Positions 8,576 through 16,355 of a stretch of 64,000 nucleotides of DNA are shown here, piece after piece (position 1 is the stretch's first letter; each line of letters starts with the position of its first letter). A model generated the notes under the pieces. It saw nothing but the letters and a program-made list of their open reading frames with translations, had not been told where the DNA came from and did not search any database. The stretch is taken from positions 5,102,501-5,166,500 of the forward strand of contig NZ_CP048222.1 in NCBI RefSeq assembly GCF_010119975.1, written 5' to 3'. This DNA is from Rhodocytophaga rosea (GTDB lineage: Bacteria > Bacteroidota > Bacteroidia > Cytophagales > 172606-1). The position numbers were made by a program, and so were the translations under genes.

Positions 8576-10204
8576 ATGATTGAAGACCTTTGGTATAAGA
8601 ACACGATTATTTACAGCCTGGATCTGGAAACATTTATGGATGGAAATGGCGATGGTACCGGCGACTTTCAAGGCCTGTGTAACCGCCTGGATTATTTACA
8701 GGCCTTAGGAATAGAAGTTATCTGGCTGGCGCCTTTTCAACCTACACCCAACCGCGACAATGGTTACGATATTATGGATTATTATGGGGTAGACCGGCGG
8801 CATGGTTCCAGTGGCGATTTTGTGGAGTTTATGCATCAGGCCAAAAGACGGGGTATCCAGGTAATTATAGATTTAGTCGTGAACCATACTTCAGATCAGC
8901 ATCCCTGGTTTCAGGAAGCACGTAATAATAAAAATTCTCCGTACCGGAACTGGTATGTATGGTCGGAGAAAAAACCATCCGACTGGGATGAAGGAATGGT
9001 ATTTCCTGGTGTACAACCCTCTACCTGGACATATGACAAAAAAGCCCGTGCCTACTACTTTCACCGTTTTTTCGATTACCAGCCAGATTTGAATACAGAT
9101 AACCCAGATGTACGGGCAGAAATAAGGAAGATTATGGGGTACTGGCTGGAACTGGGCGTAGCCGGTTTCCGGGTGGATGCGGTTCCGTTTATTCTGGAAA
9201 CACCAGCTCCTGGTAAAAAAGAGCCGGTAATGAAATTTGAATACCTGAAAGAAATGCGCCGTTTTCTGCAATGGAGGCGTGGTGATGCCGTATTGCTTGG
9301 AGAAGCGAATGTATTGCCGGAGGAAACTATTAATTATTTTGGGCAAGACGGTGATGGCATTCACCTGATGTTTAACTTTTATGTGAACCAGTATCTGTTC
9401 TATGCTCTGGCAACAGCAGATACTACCAGTTTAATAGATGCATTGCAGGCTACTCAAAAGATATTTCCTACGGCACAATGGGCACAATTTTTACGCAACC
9501 ACGATGAACTTGACTTGGGAAGACTTACTGAAGAACAGCGCCAAGCAGTTTTTGCCCGTTTTGGACCGGAAAAAAATATGCAGTTGTACGACCGGGGCAT
9601 CCGGCGGCGGCTTTCTCCCATGCTGGGTAACCGCCAGCAAACCGAACTTGCCTATAGTCTGATGTTTTCTCTTCCCGGAACTCCTGTACTTCGCTATGGT
9701 GATGAAATTGGGATGGGCGATGATTTAAGCCTGAAAGAAAGGGAAGCCGTACGGACTCCTATGCACTGGTCAGGAGAGCCACAGGCAGGTTTTTCTACCG
9801 AAAATAAACTGGTTCATCCCATTATAGAAGAAGGTCCTTATGCCTATACTCATGTAAATGTAGAAAACCAGCGCCGAGATCCTTCCTCCTTACTTAACTG
9901 GATGACTTCGATGATACGTCTGCGCAAAGAATGCCCGGAAATCGGCTGGGGCGACTGGAAGATTCTACAAACCAAGGTTTCATCCGTACTGGCGATGCAA
10001 TACAACTGGAAGGGAAAATCCCTTGTAATAGTTCACAATTTTGAAGAAAAACCGCATGAAATTGTACTGAAATTTAAACAGGAAGAAGTAACCAGACTCA
10101 TCGATCTGTTAGTTAACAAACAGAGTATGTCTGATCCGAAGGGAGTGTATAAGATTACGTTAGATGCCTTTGGCTACCGCTGGTTCCGGGTCAATCGTGT
10201 ATAA
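8576..10204 (+). CDS. treS: GH13 trehalose-synthase-like alpha-amylase family enzyme
   Basis: A 542-residue cytoplasmic GH13 enzyme that most resembles trehalose synthase (maltose-trehalose isomerisation). The catalytic triad is readable: nucleophile Asp201 in GFRVDAVPF, acid/base Glu243 in LLGEANVLPEE and Asp310 in FLRNHDELDLG. Family-typical text includes SNRDNGYD-like PNRDNGYDIMDYYGVD, IIDLVVNHTSDQHPWF and GTPVLRYGDEIGMGDDL. No maltokinase domain is fused, and the length fits the single-domain form. It stands alone, with no trehalose or glycogen gene next to it. A glucosylating amylase activity cannot be excluded. Confidence 0.82.
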   Translation: MIEDLWYKNTIIYSLDLETFMDGNGDGTGDFQGLCNRLDYLQALGIEVIWLAPFQPTPNRDNGYDIMDYYGVDRRHGSSGDFVEFMHQAKRRGIQVIIDLVVNHTSDQHPWFQEARNNKNSPYRNWYVWSEKKPSDWDEGMVFPGVQPSTWTYDKKARAYYFHRFFDYQPDLNTDNPDVRAEIRKIMGYWLELGVAGFRVDAVPFILETPAPGKKEPVMKFEYLKEMRRFLQWRRGDAVLLGEANVLPEETINYFGQDGDGIHLMFNFYVNQYLFYALATADTTSLIDALQATQKIFPTAQWAQFLRNHDELDLGRLTEEQRQAVFARFGPEKNMQLYDRGIRRRLSPMLGNRQQTELAYSLMFSLPGTPVLRYGDEIGMGDDLSLKEREAVRTPMHWSGEPQAGFSTENKLVHPIIEEGPYAYTHVNVENQRRDPSSLLNWMTSMIRLRKECPEIGWGDWKILQTKVSSVLAMQYNWKGKSLVIVHNFEEKPHEIVLKFKQEEVTRLIDLLVNKQSMSDPKGVYKITLDAFGYRWFRVNRV

Positions 10205-10280
10205 TTATTTTATAGCACTTATCCTATCTTTTCAAAACTGCTGGTGGAGGGGTACGATATTTTATTAAAAATAATCTGGC

Positions 10281-10475
10281 TTACTCAGGGTTAGCTTTTC
10301 TGATTTCTTCCAGTAGTTTTTCATTAATGATTCCCCTTCGCTTCATTAAAAAAATAATGTGGTTGGCTTCCTTTAACCGGCTGTTAGACCGCCATAAAAA
10401 GTAAATGACTACGAGCAGTATTGCTTTTGTAATCAATAATAGAATAAATAAGACAGAAAGTAAATCCATACCCAT
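10281..10475 (-). CDS. Small single-helix membrane protein
   Basis: A 64-residue protein: an N-terminal transmembrane helix (LLSVLFILLLITKAILLVVIYFLW) followed by a charged cytoplasmic tail. An alternative ATG lies two codons in. It lies 54 bp downstream of another small minus-strand gene and may be co-transcribed with it. Function not recognised. Confidence 0.55.
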   Translation of the reverse strand: MGMDLLSVLFILLLITKAILLVVIYFLWRSNSRLKEANHIIFLMKRRGIINEKLLEEIRKANPE

Positions 10476-10529
10476 TTTTACGGAGCTTTCTTGTGGTTCG
10501 TTCCAATACCTGATTATTCATTTCAACAT

Positions 10530-10733
10530 TTAGGCATTTTGAACTTTGCCTGCCAGTTTTTGATAATCTTCTTCGTTGATCTGGGTTAGGGTTTTTAGGT
10601 CTGGAGAAAAGCCTCTTCCGGAACACCTGGCAACTGAGATGCGCTGTGCTTCTTCTATTGAGATGGCAGAAACAGGTACCCATACCTGAGCAACAGACTC
10701 GCTGCTTTTTACTTTGATTTTATAACGGGGCAT
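10530..10733 (-). CDS. Small conserved-looking protein, unknown function
   Basis: A 67-residue soluble protein beginning MPRYKIKVKSSE. The composition (alternating beta-like segment, then a helix EEAQRISVARCSGRGF) looks like a real short protein rather than a chance frame. Two overlapping frames on the same strand and the opposite strand are less convincing. No family recognised. Confidence 0.55.
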   Translation of the reverse strand: MPRYKIKVKSSESVAQVWVPVSAISIEEAQRISVARCSGRGFSPDLKTLTQINEEDYQKLAGKVQNA

Positions 10734-11013
10734 AATAGAATATATAAGCTTTATTTTTCTTGTTATGAAAACAGCAGATTTACCAAATCTTGTCTTTTAT
10801 AGCTGGCATAAAAGCACTTTAATGATATTGTATACAAAGTTATAAATAGAATTAAATGCTTAAATAACTATACGAAAATAATTTATAGGCATTGAAGCAG
10901 GAAATTTTTAAACATTTATTTAGATAAAACTTCAGATCAACATGTTTTTTATGTGTTTTCCAAAAATAACAATACGATTGAAAAGTATATTCAGCACTGG
11001 GCAAAAGATATTA

Positions 11014-11876
11014 GAGAACGTTTTGGAAGAATAAAAATAGGGTAAAAGAAAGAATCAGTGAGTAAACTTGAGGTGTCTAATCATCAAGTTTATGCAAGAA
11101 AAATTCTCTGCGCTCACTGACCCTGAATGGGAAGTTATCAAGGAAATAATTGATAACCAAAGAAAGATTAAACATGAAAAACGGGTGATAATCAATGCAC
11201 TGCTTTGGCTGCTAACTACGGGCAGCCAATGGCGCAATATGGAAAGTAAGTACCCACCCTGGCAAACCATTTACTATCATTTCAGGCAGTGGAAAAAGCG
11301 GGGCATTATTGAAGAGTTGTTAGCTTTTTTAGCAGGCAGAGAAAGAAAAAAAGCAGGCAGACAAGCCCTGCCAAGCGTGTTGGCCATTGATAGCCAAAGT
11401 GTTAAGATTATACAATTTACCAGTCAGGATAAAGGCATAGATGGCAATAAAAAAGTGAATGGCAGAAAAAGACATCTGGCTGTGGACTGTTTAGGTATCC
11501 CCTGGGCGGTGCATATTACAGCTGCTAATATATCAGACACCACAGCAGGATATGAGTTAGCAGCTAAGTTGAAGGGCAAGTCCGCCCGCCTGCATACCCT
11601 GAAAGCAGATAATGGCTACACAGAGACTTTTGTGGAAGAAGTGAAAAAACAATATGGATGGAGTGTAGAAATTGTACAAAAGCCTGAAAGCGTGAAAGGC
11701 TTTGTCCCGGCAGGGGGCCGTTGGGTAGTGGAACGTAGCTACGGATGGCTCAATTTTAAGCGTAGGTTGAGCCGTGATTTTGAAAAAAGCACAGAAAGTT
11801 CGGAAGCCATGCTACAATTAGCCTTTATTGATACTCTGCTCAAAAGAAAAACCGAATAATATTTCAAAACATTCTC
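11014..11876 (+). mobile_element. Complete IS5-family (IS1031-like) insertion sequence
   Basis: An 863-bp element with imperfect terminal inverted repeats of about 17 bp, 14 matching: left end GAGAACGTTTTGGAAGA, right end (as the complement) GAGAATGTTTTGAAATA. It is flanked by a 3-bp direct repeat TTA at 11011-11013 and 11877-11879, which fits the TNA target duplications of the IS1031 group. One transposase gene fills it. It sits inside a dead integrase gene. Confidence 0.87.
11092..11859 (+). CDS. IS5-family DDE transposase
   Basis: A 255-residue transposase. The N-terminal domain carries LLWLLTTGSQWRNMESKYPPWQTIYYHF, typical of IS5 group proteins. The catalytic DDE domain has the first Asp in VLAIDSQSVK, the second in LKADNGYTE and the Glu in RWVVERSYGWLNFKRRL. 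A single uninterrupted frame covers the whole DDE core, unlike IS members that need frameshifting. The ATG at 11092 is chosen over a TTG eight codons upstream. It is probably active. Confidence 0.92.
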   Translation: MQEKFSALTDPEWEVIKEIIDNQRKIKHEKRVIINALLWLLTTGSQWRNMESKYPPWQTIYYHFRQWKKRGIIEELLAFLAGRERKKAGRQALPSVLAIDSQSVKIIQFTSQDKGIDGNKKVNGRKRHLAVDCLGIPWAVHITAANISDTTAGYELAAKLKGKSARLHTLKADNGYTETFVEEVKKQYGWSVEIVQKPESVKGFVPAGGRWVVERSYGWLNFKRRLSRDFEKSTESSEAMLQLAFIDTLLKRKTE

Positions 11877-12187
11877 TTAGTATAATAATATATTTCTTCC
11901 CATGTGAGCCTTCATACATTTGCTGTCATATCACTCACGACTGTGTATACCAGGTAAATTTCCCAGACCTAATGATATTACCATAACCCAGATTTACATA
12001 ATAATGATTGATATAGGAGATAGTGGATAAATTGCGGGCGTTATAGGTGTCTATCAACAGTTTACAGCGCCTATGAATTTATGGGATATTGGGATATAAG
12101 GAATTCGAAACTATATCCTCCAGACTGAATTTACATACTCTTTTTTATTCTATTGCAGCTCGAAATTTAATCAACAGAAATTTCTGA

Positions 12188-12310
12188 AATTCAGACTATA
12201 AATTGCAATTTGATGTCCAAAACTGTACAGCAAGTGAATATTATTATCCTTCTGTTATCAACAACGTGCGAGTTCAAGTAGCCGAGAAAGTTGCCGTGCC
12301 AGATCAATGA
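12188..12310 (+). pseudogene. Possible C-terminal gene fragment
   Basis: A 40-codon open stretch without a start codon that ends in TGA at 12308, reading LQFDVQNCTASEYYYPSV and ending VAEKVAVPDQ. It sits between the integrase relic and a terminator-like hairpin 17 bp after the stop. It may be the 3-prime end of a lost gene of the older element. No family recognised; it could be chance. Confidence 0.3.
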
Positions 12311-12326
12311 TTCACAAACTAAGCTT

Positions 12327-12362
12327 AATAAAAAAGGGAAGTATTACCTCCCCTTTTTTATT
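12327..12362. terminator. Terminator hairpin
   Basis: Arms AATAAAAAAGGGAAG and CCTCCCCTTTTTTATT form an A/T-flanked stem with a short loop, the usual form of a bidirectional rho-independent terminator. Confidence 0.65.
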
Positions 12363-12537
12363 ATATTTTATGACAATTAATTTTACTGTTTCAAAACTGA
12401 ATTCATAGGAGTAGCAAACCTATTGCGAATTATTGCAAATCCTACACAGTAAGAAGAAGGAGATTGTTGGAAGAAACTCCTTTGCCTTTATAATGGAAAG
12501 AAAGCATTTATAGGATTTTGAAAAGGAAATTTTATTA

Positions 12538-12957
12538 CTAAAGAAAGCTTAAGACACGAACGCCATTGACACTTTTTATAGTCATTTTCTTTATATACAC
12601 CTCATGCTTATTTTCTACTTCAATCTGATACTCTCCCACTGGTAGATTATACATATCATATTTACGGGCATAAGTTTTACTATTTACTACTTCCTTATGT
12701 AAAACGGTTGTAGTGGATCTTAACTTAATGGTGAGCTTGCCCTCCATCTGGCTTTCTACATGCAATCCTACGCTAAATTTATTATCGCCTGATTGAACCA
12801 CAATAGCGGCAAGTTTACTTGAAGAAGCAGAAGTTGATTTTTTCGAACCAGAGGCAGGTTCAAGCATGTAATTAGAAGCAAGCGTTTGAGCAGGGCAGTC
12901 AATCTTACTAATGGTTATACATAGAACAAAACTGACAAAGAGTAGTAACGTCTTCAT
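12538..12957 (-). CDS. Small secreted beta-rich protein
   Basis: A 139-residue protein with a signal peptide (KTLLLFVSFVLCITISK, cleavage probably after PAQ near residue 24) and a mature part of beta-strand character ending GEYQIEVENKHEVYIKKMTI. The end resembles immunoglobulin-like or type IX sorting-type domains by its D-x-x-x-L-P-x-G-x-Y pattern, but the sorting tail is not clear. Function unknown. It lies alone in the scrap zone between two insertion sequences. Confidence 0.6.
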   Translation of the reverse strand: MKTLLLFVSFVLCITISKIDCPAQTLASNYMLEPASGSKKSTSASSSKLAAIVVQSGDNKFSVGLHVESQMEGKLTIKLRSTTTVLHKEVVNSKTYARKYDMYNLPVGEYQIEVENKHEVYIKKMTIKSVNGVRVLSFL

Positions 12958-13158
12958 GTTATAAGTAATTTATAGTTAATAACTTACATGTCTATGAAGG
13001 TAACTTTAAGCCTGTTACATTATTTAAAATAATTCTTTCTATAAAATCAAATTAGGTAAAATATAGCAAAAACACTGTTATTTATGTTAACACGATCTTA
13101 CATTCTTTACTACGTTTGGGCCAATTTTGATTATATTCTATCGATAAAAATAACAAAT

Positions 13159-13350
13159 TCAGGATTCTAGATTTTTAATAGTCTGGAAATCTACACTTTT
13201 AGAAAGTATCTTTATTCGTTCATTTTTTCTATCTACCGCATCAAAGCTATACATAGATTTGATATGTTCTGGTGTATGGTATGAATAATAGGTTTGCCCA
13301 TCATGAGTCTTAAAACTTGTTCTGTGTTTTTTAAAGCTAAAGAATTTCAT
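13159..13350 (-). CDS. Small protein with start codon abutting an IS
   Basis: A 63-residue basic protein (MKFFSFKKHRTSF start) of unknown function. Its ATG occupies 13348-13350 and the 3-bp target duplication of the neighbouring IS begins at 13351, so its own promoter and leader have been moved 924 bp away. It is either silent or read from within the IS. It could also be a chance frame. Confidence 0.4.
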   Translation of the reverse strand: MKFFSFKKHRTSFKTHDGQTYYSYHTPEHIKSMYSFDAVDRKNERIKILSKSVDFQTIKNLES

Positions 13351-13353
13351 AAA

Positions 13354-14274
13354 GAAGCTGTTTAAAGTTTATTAAGTTTGATGATTCTGCGTAAGAACAG
13401 CAGAGAGAAAGCCATCATATGAAAAGCAAGCCAAGTCTGAGTCAATACTTCAAAACGGATCAGCAGTGTCTTAAAACTGTCTAACCAAGCATTAGCTTGT
13501 TCAATGACTCTTCTTTTCTTATACAATTGTTGATCAAAGTAGCAATCAGCAAGGGTCTCTTTACTGCTTCTTTTGTTGATAGCAATGTTGGCTTCTATTT
13601 TTTGCTGTGCACATTGTTTTCGTAATTCTTTAGAATCAAAGCCCGCATCTGCATTCATGAATATACCTTCTAAGCTGATTCCTGCTTGCTCTAATAGCAG
13701 ACATAGACTTTTAAAGCATTCACTAATCTGATATAAATCATTGTGTTCTCCGCTAATAGGCTCACTACAAGCTAACATCAAGCCTTGATTGTCAGCCAGA
13801 AAAAGCATATTAGTAGTCACAGCTTTTTTTCTTTTCTGATAGCCTACACAAGCCCCACCATTTTTTGCTAGGGTATGGCTACCATCTAGTTGCATCGAAG
13901 ATAAATCCAAACAGGATCGATATTTTTTCAGTAAGGCTATCCATAGGTGTTGCCAACTGCCATCTTTTGCCCATTTATTGAAGTGGTAGTAAATGGATTG
14001 CCAACTATAAGGAGATTCTCTAAAAAACTCATACATGGGTAACTCTCTCCATTGACTACCTGTTTTTAATTTATAAAAAATAGCTTTTACTATTTGGATG
14101 TAATCTGCTTTACATCTTGTTCCTCTTTTGCCTTGTGATAAATGAGGCAGAATTTGCTCTTTTATAATATCTTTACTCAGCACTGGTTTTGGGTTTTATG
14201 TTTTGTTTTCGCACTTCAAAACTACTACTTCCTAACCAGTGCTTCCTTTTTAGACAATAACTTTAAACAGCTTC
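13354..14274 (-). mobile_element. Complete IS5-family insertion sequence
   Basis: A 921-bp element with perfect 16-bp terminal inverted repeats, GAAGCTGTTTAAAGTT at 13354-13369 and its complement at 14259-14274, and AAA on both outer sides (13351-13353, 14275-14277) as a 3-bp target duplication. It carries one transposase gene on the minus strand. Its ends and protein differ from those of the IS at 11014. Confidence 0.88.
13362..14183 (-). CDS. IS5-family DDE transposase
   Basis: A 273-residue transposase with the IS5 N-terminal signature KTGSQWRELPMYEFF and SWQSIYYHFNKWAKDGSW. The DDE residues are in SSMQLDGSHTLAKNGG, MNADAGFDSKELR and RRVIEQANAWLDSFKTL. The frame is intact and ends 8 bp inside the element's left end. 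It belongs to a different subgroup from the transposase at 11092 and is probably functional. Confidence 0.92.
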   Translation of the reverse strand: MLSKDIIKEQILPHLSQGKRGTRCKADYIQIVKAIFYKLKTGSQWRELPMYEFFRESPYSWQSIYYHFNKWAKDGSWQHLWIALLKKYRSCLDLSSMQLDGSHTLAKNGGACVGYQKRKKAVTTNMLFLADNQGLMLACSEPISGEHNDLYQISECFKSLCLLLEQAGISLEGIFMNADAGFDSKELRKQCAQQKIEANIAINKRSSKETLADCYFDQQLYKKRRVIEQANAWLDSFKTLLIRFEVLTQTWLAFHMMAFSLLFLRRIIKLNKL

Positions 14275-14467
14275 AAACAATAAGCTATAGATTAAAAAAT
14301 GTGTTAGATACATAATCTACAGATATGGCTAAGCATTGTCAATACCTAATTTTAGGTATTTTATTTGCAAATGATAGAGAGTGCAGGAATTGTTGTAACA
14401 GGTTCTTGCCGACAGAGAGTAAATAAGAAGATATGAATTAAGATTTAATCATATTTTAATTTAACCA

Positions 14468-14519
14468 CATTATTATTTAATCCTGTTTTAATTCCCTCTG
14501 TGTGAAAAGCAGCTAACTT
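14468..14519 (+). repeat. 52-bp direct repeat, copy A
   Basis: About 86 percent identical by eye to 32130-32181 near the right end of the integrated element; shared text includes TTATTTAATCCT and GTGAAAAGC. Both copies lie upstream of an orphan gene. The copy is left of the element boundary, in keeping with a decayed related element here. Confidence 0.7.
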
Positions 14520-14594
14520 TCTTGCATTAGTAGACTTCCTAATAAACAAGCATCAGTAATGGGTCAGCCAGCTGGCCTGATCCGTTCACAAATG

Positions 14595-14618
14595 ACCTCA
14601 GCACTGCTGGGGTTTTTT
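14595..14618. terminator. GC-rich hairpin followed by T run
   Basis: ACCTCAGCA and TGCTGGGGT pair, followed by six T residues. It is a good rho-independent terminator form on the plus strand, although no plus-strand gene ends close to it, so it may belong to a lost gene. Confidence 0.55.
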
Positions 14619-14636
14619 GTTTACTAGAATACATTT

Positions 14637-14666
14637 GTGCATTCTTTGAACGCCTTTAGACCATTT
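14637..14666 (+). repeat. About 30-bp direct repeat, copy C
   Basis: Matches 30549-30577 within the element (shared GTGCATTCTTT and TTTAGACCATTT). Both copies precede a plus-strand orphan gene by 70-125 bp, so a shared promoter segment is possible. Confidence 0.6.
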
Positions 14667-14736
14667 GGAAAATTAAGAAGCTAACCTTGCAGGTATTACT
14701 ACATATTTAGAATGGGAAATCTTAAGATAAAGTTTT

Positions 14737-15048
14737 ATGACAGAAGCTTATTATAATGTAGGAGATTTGTTTATTCAAGTAAAACCCGAATTTGTTGACC
14801 CTATTGAACAAGATCATATTTATATGCTTGTTTACTTAAGTAACGGGGTATTGGGCATGATTAATTTATCGACCGGGTATTACATTGTTATGCTTACTTT
14901 TCGTGTTCCTGCTATGAGTTCAAAAATAGCAATAGAAGAATTTAATGAAAAGACACAAGACAATCCTATTATGTCTGGTAGAACCTTTGCAAAGATTAGC
15001 AGATTTATTTCCAAAAACATGGTTATTGGAAATACTCCAGCTCTGTAA
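14737..15048 (+). CDS. Unknown 103-residue protein
   Basis: A soluble protein beginning MTEAYYNVGDLFIQ, with a beta-rich first half (HIYMLVYLSNGVLGMINL) and a helical, basic end. No family recognised. AT-rich, and preceded by repeats A and C that recur near the right end of the integrated element, so it is probably leftover cargo of a related element. Confidence 0.5.
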   Translation: MTEAYYNVGDLFIQVKPEFVDPIEQDHIYMLVYLSNGVLGMINLSTGYYIVMLTFRVPAMSSKIAIEEFNEKTQDNPIMSGRTFAKISRFISKNMVIGNTPAL

Positions 15049-15177
15049 GTTAAAAAAATGAAGAATAATTTTACTTGTGTACCTCTCAGTCTAACCCAAA
15101 GGAATTAGTCTAATCTCACCTGCCTCGATACTATAAATGCCTGCATTAATCTATTAGTTTCTTCAAATGTATGGTAC

Positions 15178-15381
15178 CTAGTCAACTTTTTCTTTGACAA
15201 TAACATTCTGAATTTGACTATAGGTAATATTATACACCAGTTCTACTTTATTACCTTCAATAAGATAAACCGTATGCTTGAGATTATCTTCTTTATAGGT
15301 TTCTATGAGGGTACCATACTGATAAAGATAGAGAGCTTTATCAAAAAGGGATATTTGATTAGTAGAATCTTGCAAAAACAT
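15178..15381 (-). CDS. Unknown 67-residue protein
   Basis: A short protein from ATG 15381 (MFLQDSTNQIS). The amphipathic, beta-like sequence YGTLIETYKEDNLKHTVYL is suggestive of a small fold, but no family is recognised. It is convergent with the gene at 14737. Confidence 0.4.
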   Translation of the reverse strand: MFLQDSTNQISLFDKALYLYQYGTLIETYKEDNLKHTVYLIEGNKVELVYNITYSQIQNVIVKEKVD

Positions 15382-15485
15382 AAAAATAATTAAGTTTAAC
15401 AATGAGTATTTATTAATAAATTATGGATAAAGGGTGTAACCAATAGCTAACTCATCTTAAGTATTTAACCTACACTCACTTCCAG

Positions 15486-15520
15486 ATAAAAAGCCTCTCC
15501 TAATGGATGAGGCCTTTTAC
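15486..15520 (-). terminator. Hairpin downstream of tiny membrane-protein genes
   Basis: TAAAAAGCCTC and GAGGCCTTTTA form the stem. Read on the minus strand it lies about 200 bp after the last of two tiny minus-strand genes. The rest of the 15382-15716 gap shows no gene. Confidence 0.5.
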
Positions 15521-15716
15521 TAGCGAGTGTATATCGCTATAAATTCTTCTTTCATTGGAAAGGAAACCAGACTTAATTTAATCTCAAATATTCCTCTTCA
15601 ATAATAGCCTGCACTGTAACTGATACACACAAAGCAACTGGTCCACTTCACCTACTATTTCGATCATACTATCCCTAGATAGTCGTATGGCAGGTATTTT
15701 ATAGCGATAGGATTAT

Positions 15717-15830
15717 TCAAGAATTCTTTTTCTTTCTTTTTTTGTCTGGAAAGAGTTTGAAGTGAATATACATGGATGCAACCATGGTTGCAATCAAAAG
15801 AGGAATGGTAATGTAGTTTGGAAGTTCCAT
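15717..15830 (-). CDS. Tiny membrane protein (37 residues)
   Basis: Starts MELPNYITIPLLIATMVASM: one hydrophobic helix followed by a strongly basic tail ending KKRKKKNS. Too short for most gene finders. It follows another tiny membrane-protein gene by 28 bp on the same strand. This form (short helix, lysine-rich end) is seen in type I toxins and small stress peptides, but nothing identifies it further. Confidence 0.4.
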   Translation of the reverse strand: MELPNYITIPLLIATMVASMYIHFKLFPDKKRKKKNS

Positions 15831-15858
15831 TATTTACTACAGGTTAGTGGTATTAATC

Positions 15859-15966
15859 TTATTCTATTCCTTTTTTCTTATTGTGATAATATTCTGTTTG
15901 GAAATACAAGCCTACAAAACCAATGGCAAGGCACAGATAAATAATAATGTCTTTAATAATTTCCAT
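15859..15966 (-). CDS. Tiny membrane protein (35 residues)
   Basis: Starts MEIIKDIIIYLCLAIGFVGL: one hydrophobic helix and a short charged tail (HNKKKGIE). It lies 28 bp upstream of a second tiny gene of the same design, 224 bp left of the element boundary. The pair may be an operon of membrane peptides. Unknown function. Confidence 0.35.
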   Translation of the reverse strand: MEIIKDIIIYLCLAIGFVGLYFQTEYYHNKKKGIE

Positions 15967-16189
15967 ATAGATAAAAAACTTACATATAACTTACATTTAT
16001 ATGCTATCTGTTAAAAAGGAAACCGTTAAGTGGAATTACTCAAATTATAATCAATACATTTCTGCCAAACTTTTTCAAAAAACAAATGTATACTTACTGA
16101 CTTAAGAATACTTGAAGTAAGCTGATTTGTTACCCAATGATTTTGTGATGTGTAAATCATTGATAGTTAAATTCTTAAAATATATAACT

Positions 16190-16207
16190 ATGCATATAGC
16201 TATTGCA
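16190..16207 (+). other. attL, 18-bp core
   Basis: ATGCATATAGCTATTGCA, identical to the first six codons of the deoxynucleoside kinase gene at 32921-32938. The bases just upstream (ATATATAACT against ATATATTATT) are similar as well. It marks the left boundary of the 16.73-kb element. The original kinase promoter should be the sequence left of this site. Confidence 0.88.
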
Positions 16208-16329
16208 TAAGCTTGTATAAATAGATAGTACTAAACCTAAGTAAATCCTTGTTTTTAGCCTAAAAACGCAGTTTTATACCTCACCTGATTTTGTTTTATT
16301 TAGTTTAATTTTTGTCTTTTTTGTGCTAT

Positions 16330-16349
16330 TTTGTCACCCATTTGTCACC
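16330..16349 (+). promoter_or_regulatory. Paired TTGTCACC motif, left arm-type site
   Basis: TTGTCACCCATTTGTCACC (16331-16349), two octamers 11 bp apart ending six bases before the integrase ATG. An almost identical pair stands at 32845-32863. Arm-type integrase binding sites that also repress int are the simplest reading. Confidence 0.65.
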
Positions 16350-16355
16350 CGGAAA

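Larger units (their letters stand above)
10885..12046 (+). pseudogene. C-terminal relic of a tyrosine recombinase, split by an IS
   Basis: The flanks of the IS at 11014-11876 are the two halves of a decayed integrase related to the intact one at 16356-17489. The left flank in one frame reads NNNTIEKYIQHWAKD, against NNNMIEKHIQAWAKE in the intact gene. The right flank reads HVSLHTFAVISL against HVSRHTFATMSL, then DITITQIY against DITTTQIY. The HxxR arginine is Leu, and stops and frameshifts are present, so the gene is dead. Only about the last 90 codons survive, and the N-terminal two thirds are gone. The nucleotide resemblance runs through to about 12046. This marks an older related element beside the intact one. 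Confidence 0.85.

Noticed and set aside
10384-10683. A 99-codon minus-strand frame between two small genes
   Set aside because: It overlaps two better small frames on the same strand, starts late in the first and has the Arg/Ser/His-rich composition of an out-of-frame reading.
15762-15944. A 60-codon plus-strand frame rich in Asn, Cys and Trp
   Set aside because: It is antisense to two tiny membrane-protein frames with more natural composition, and its sequence has no protein-like pattern.
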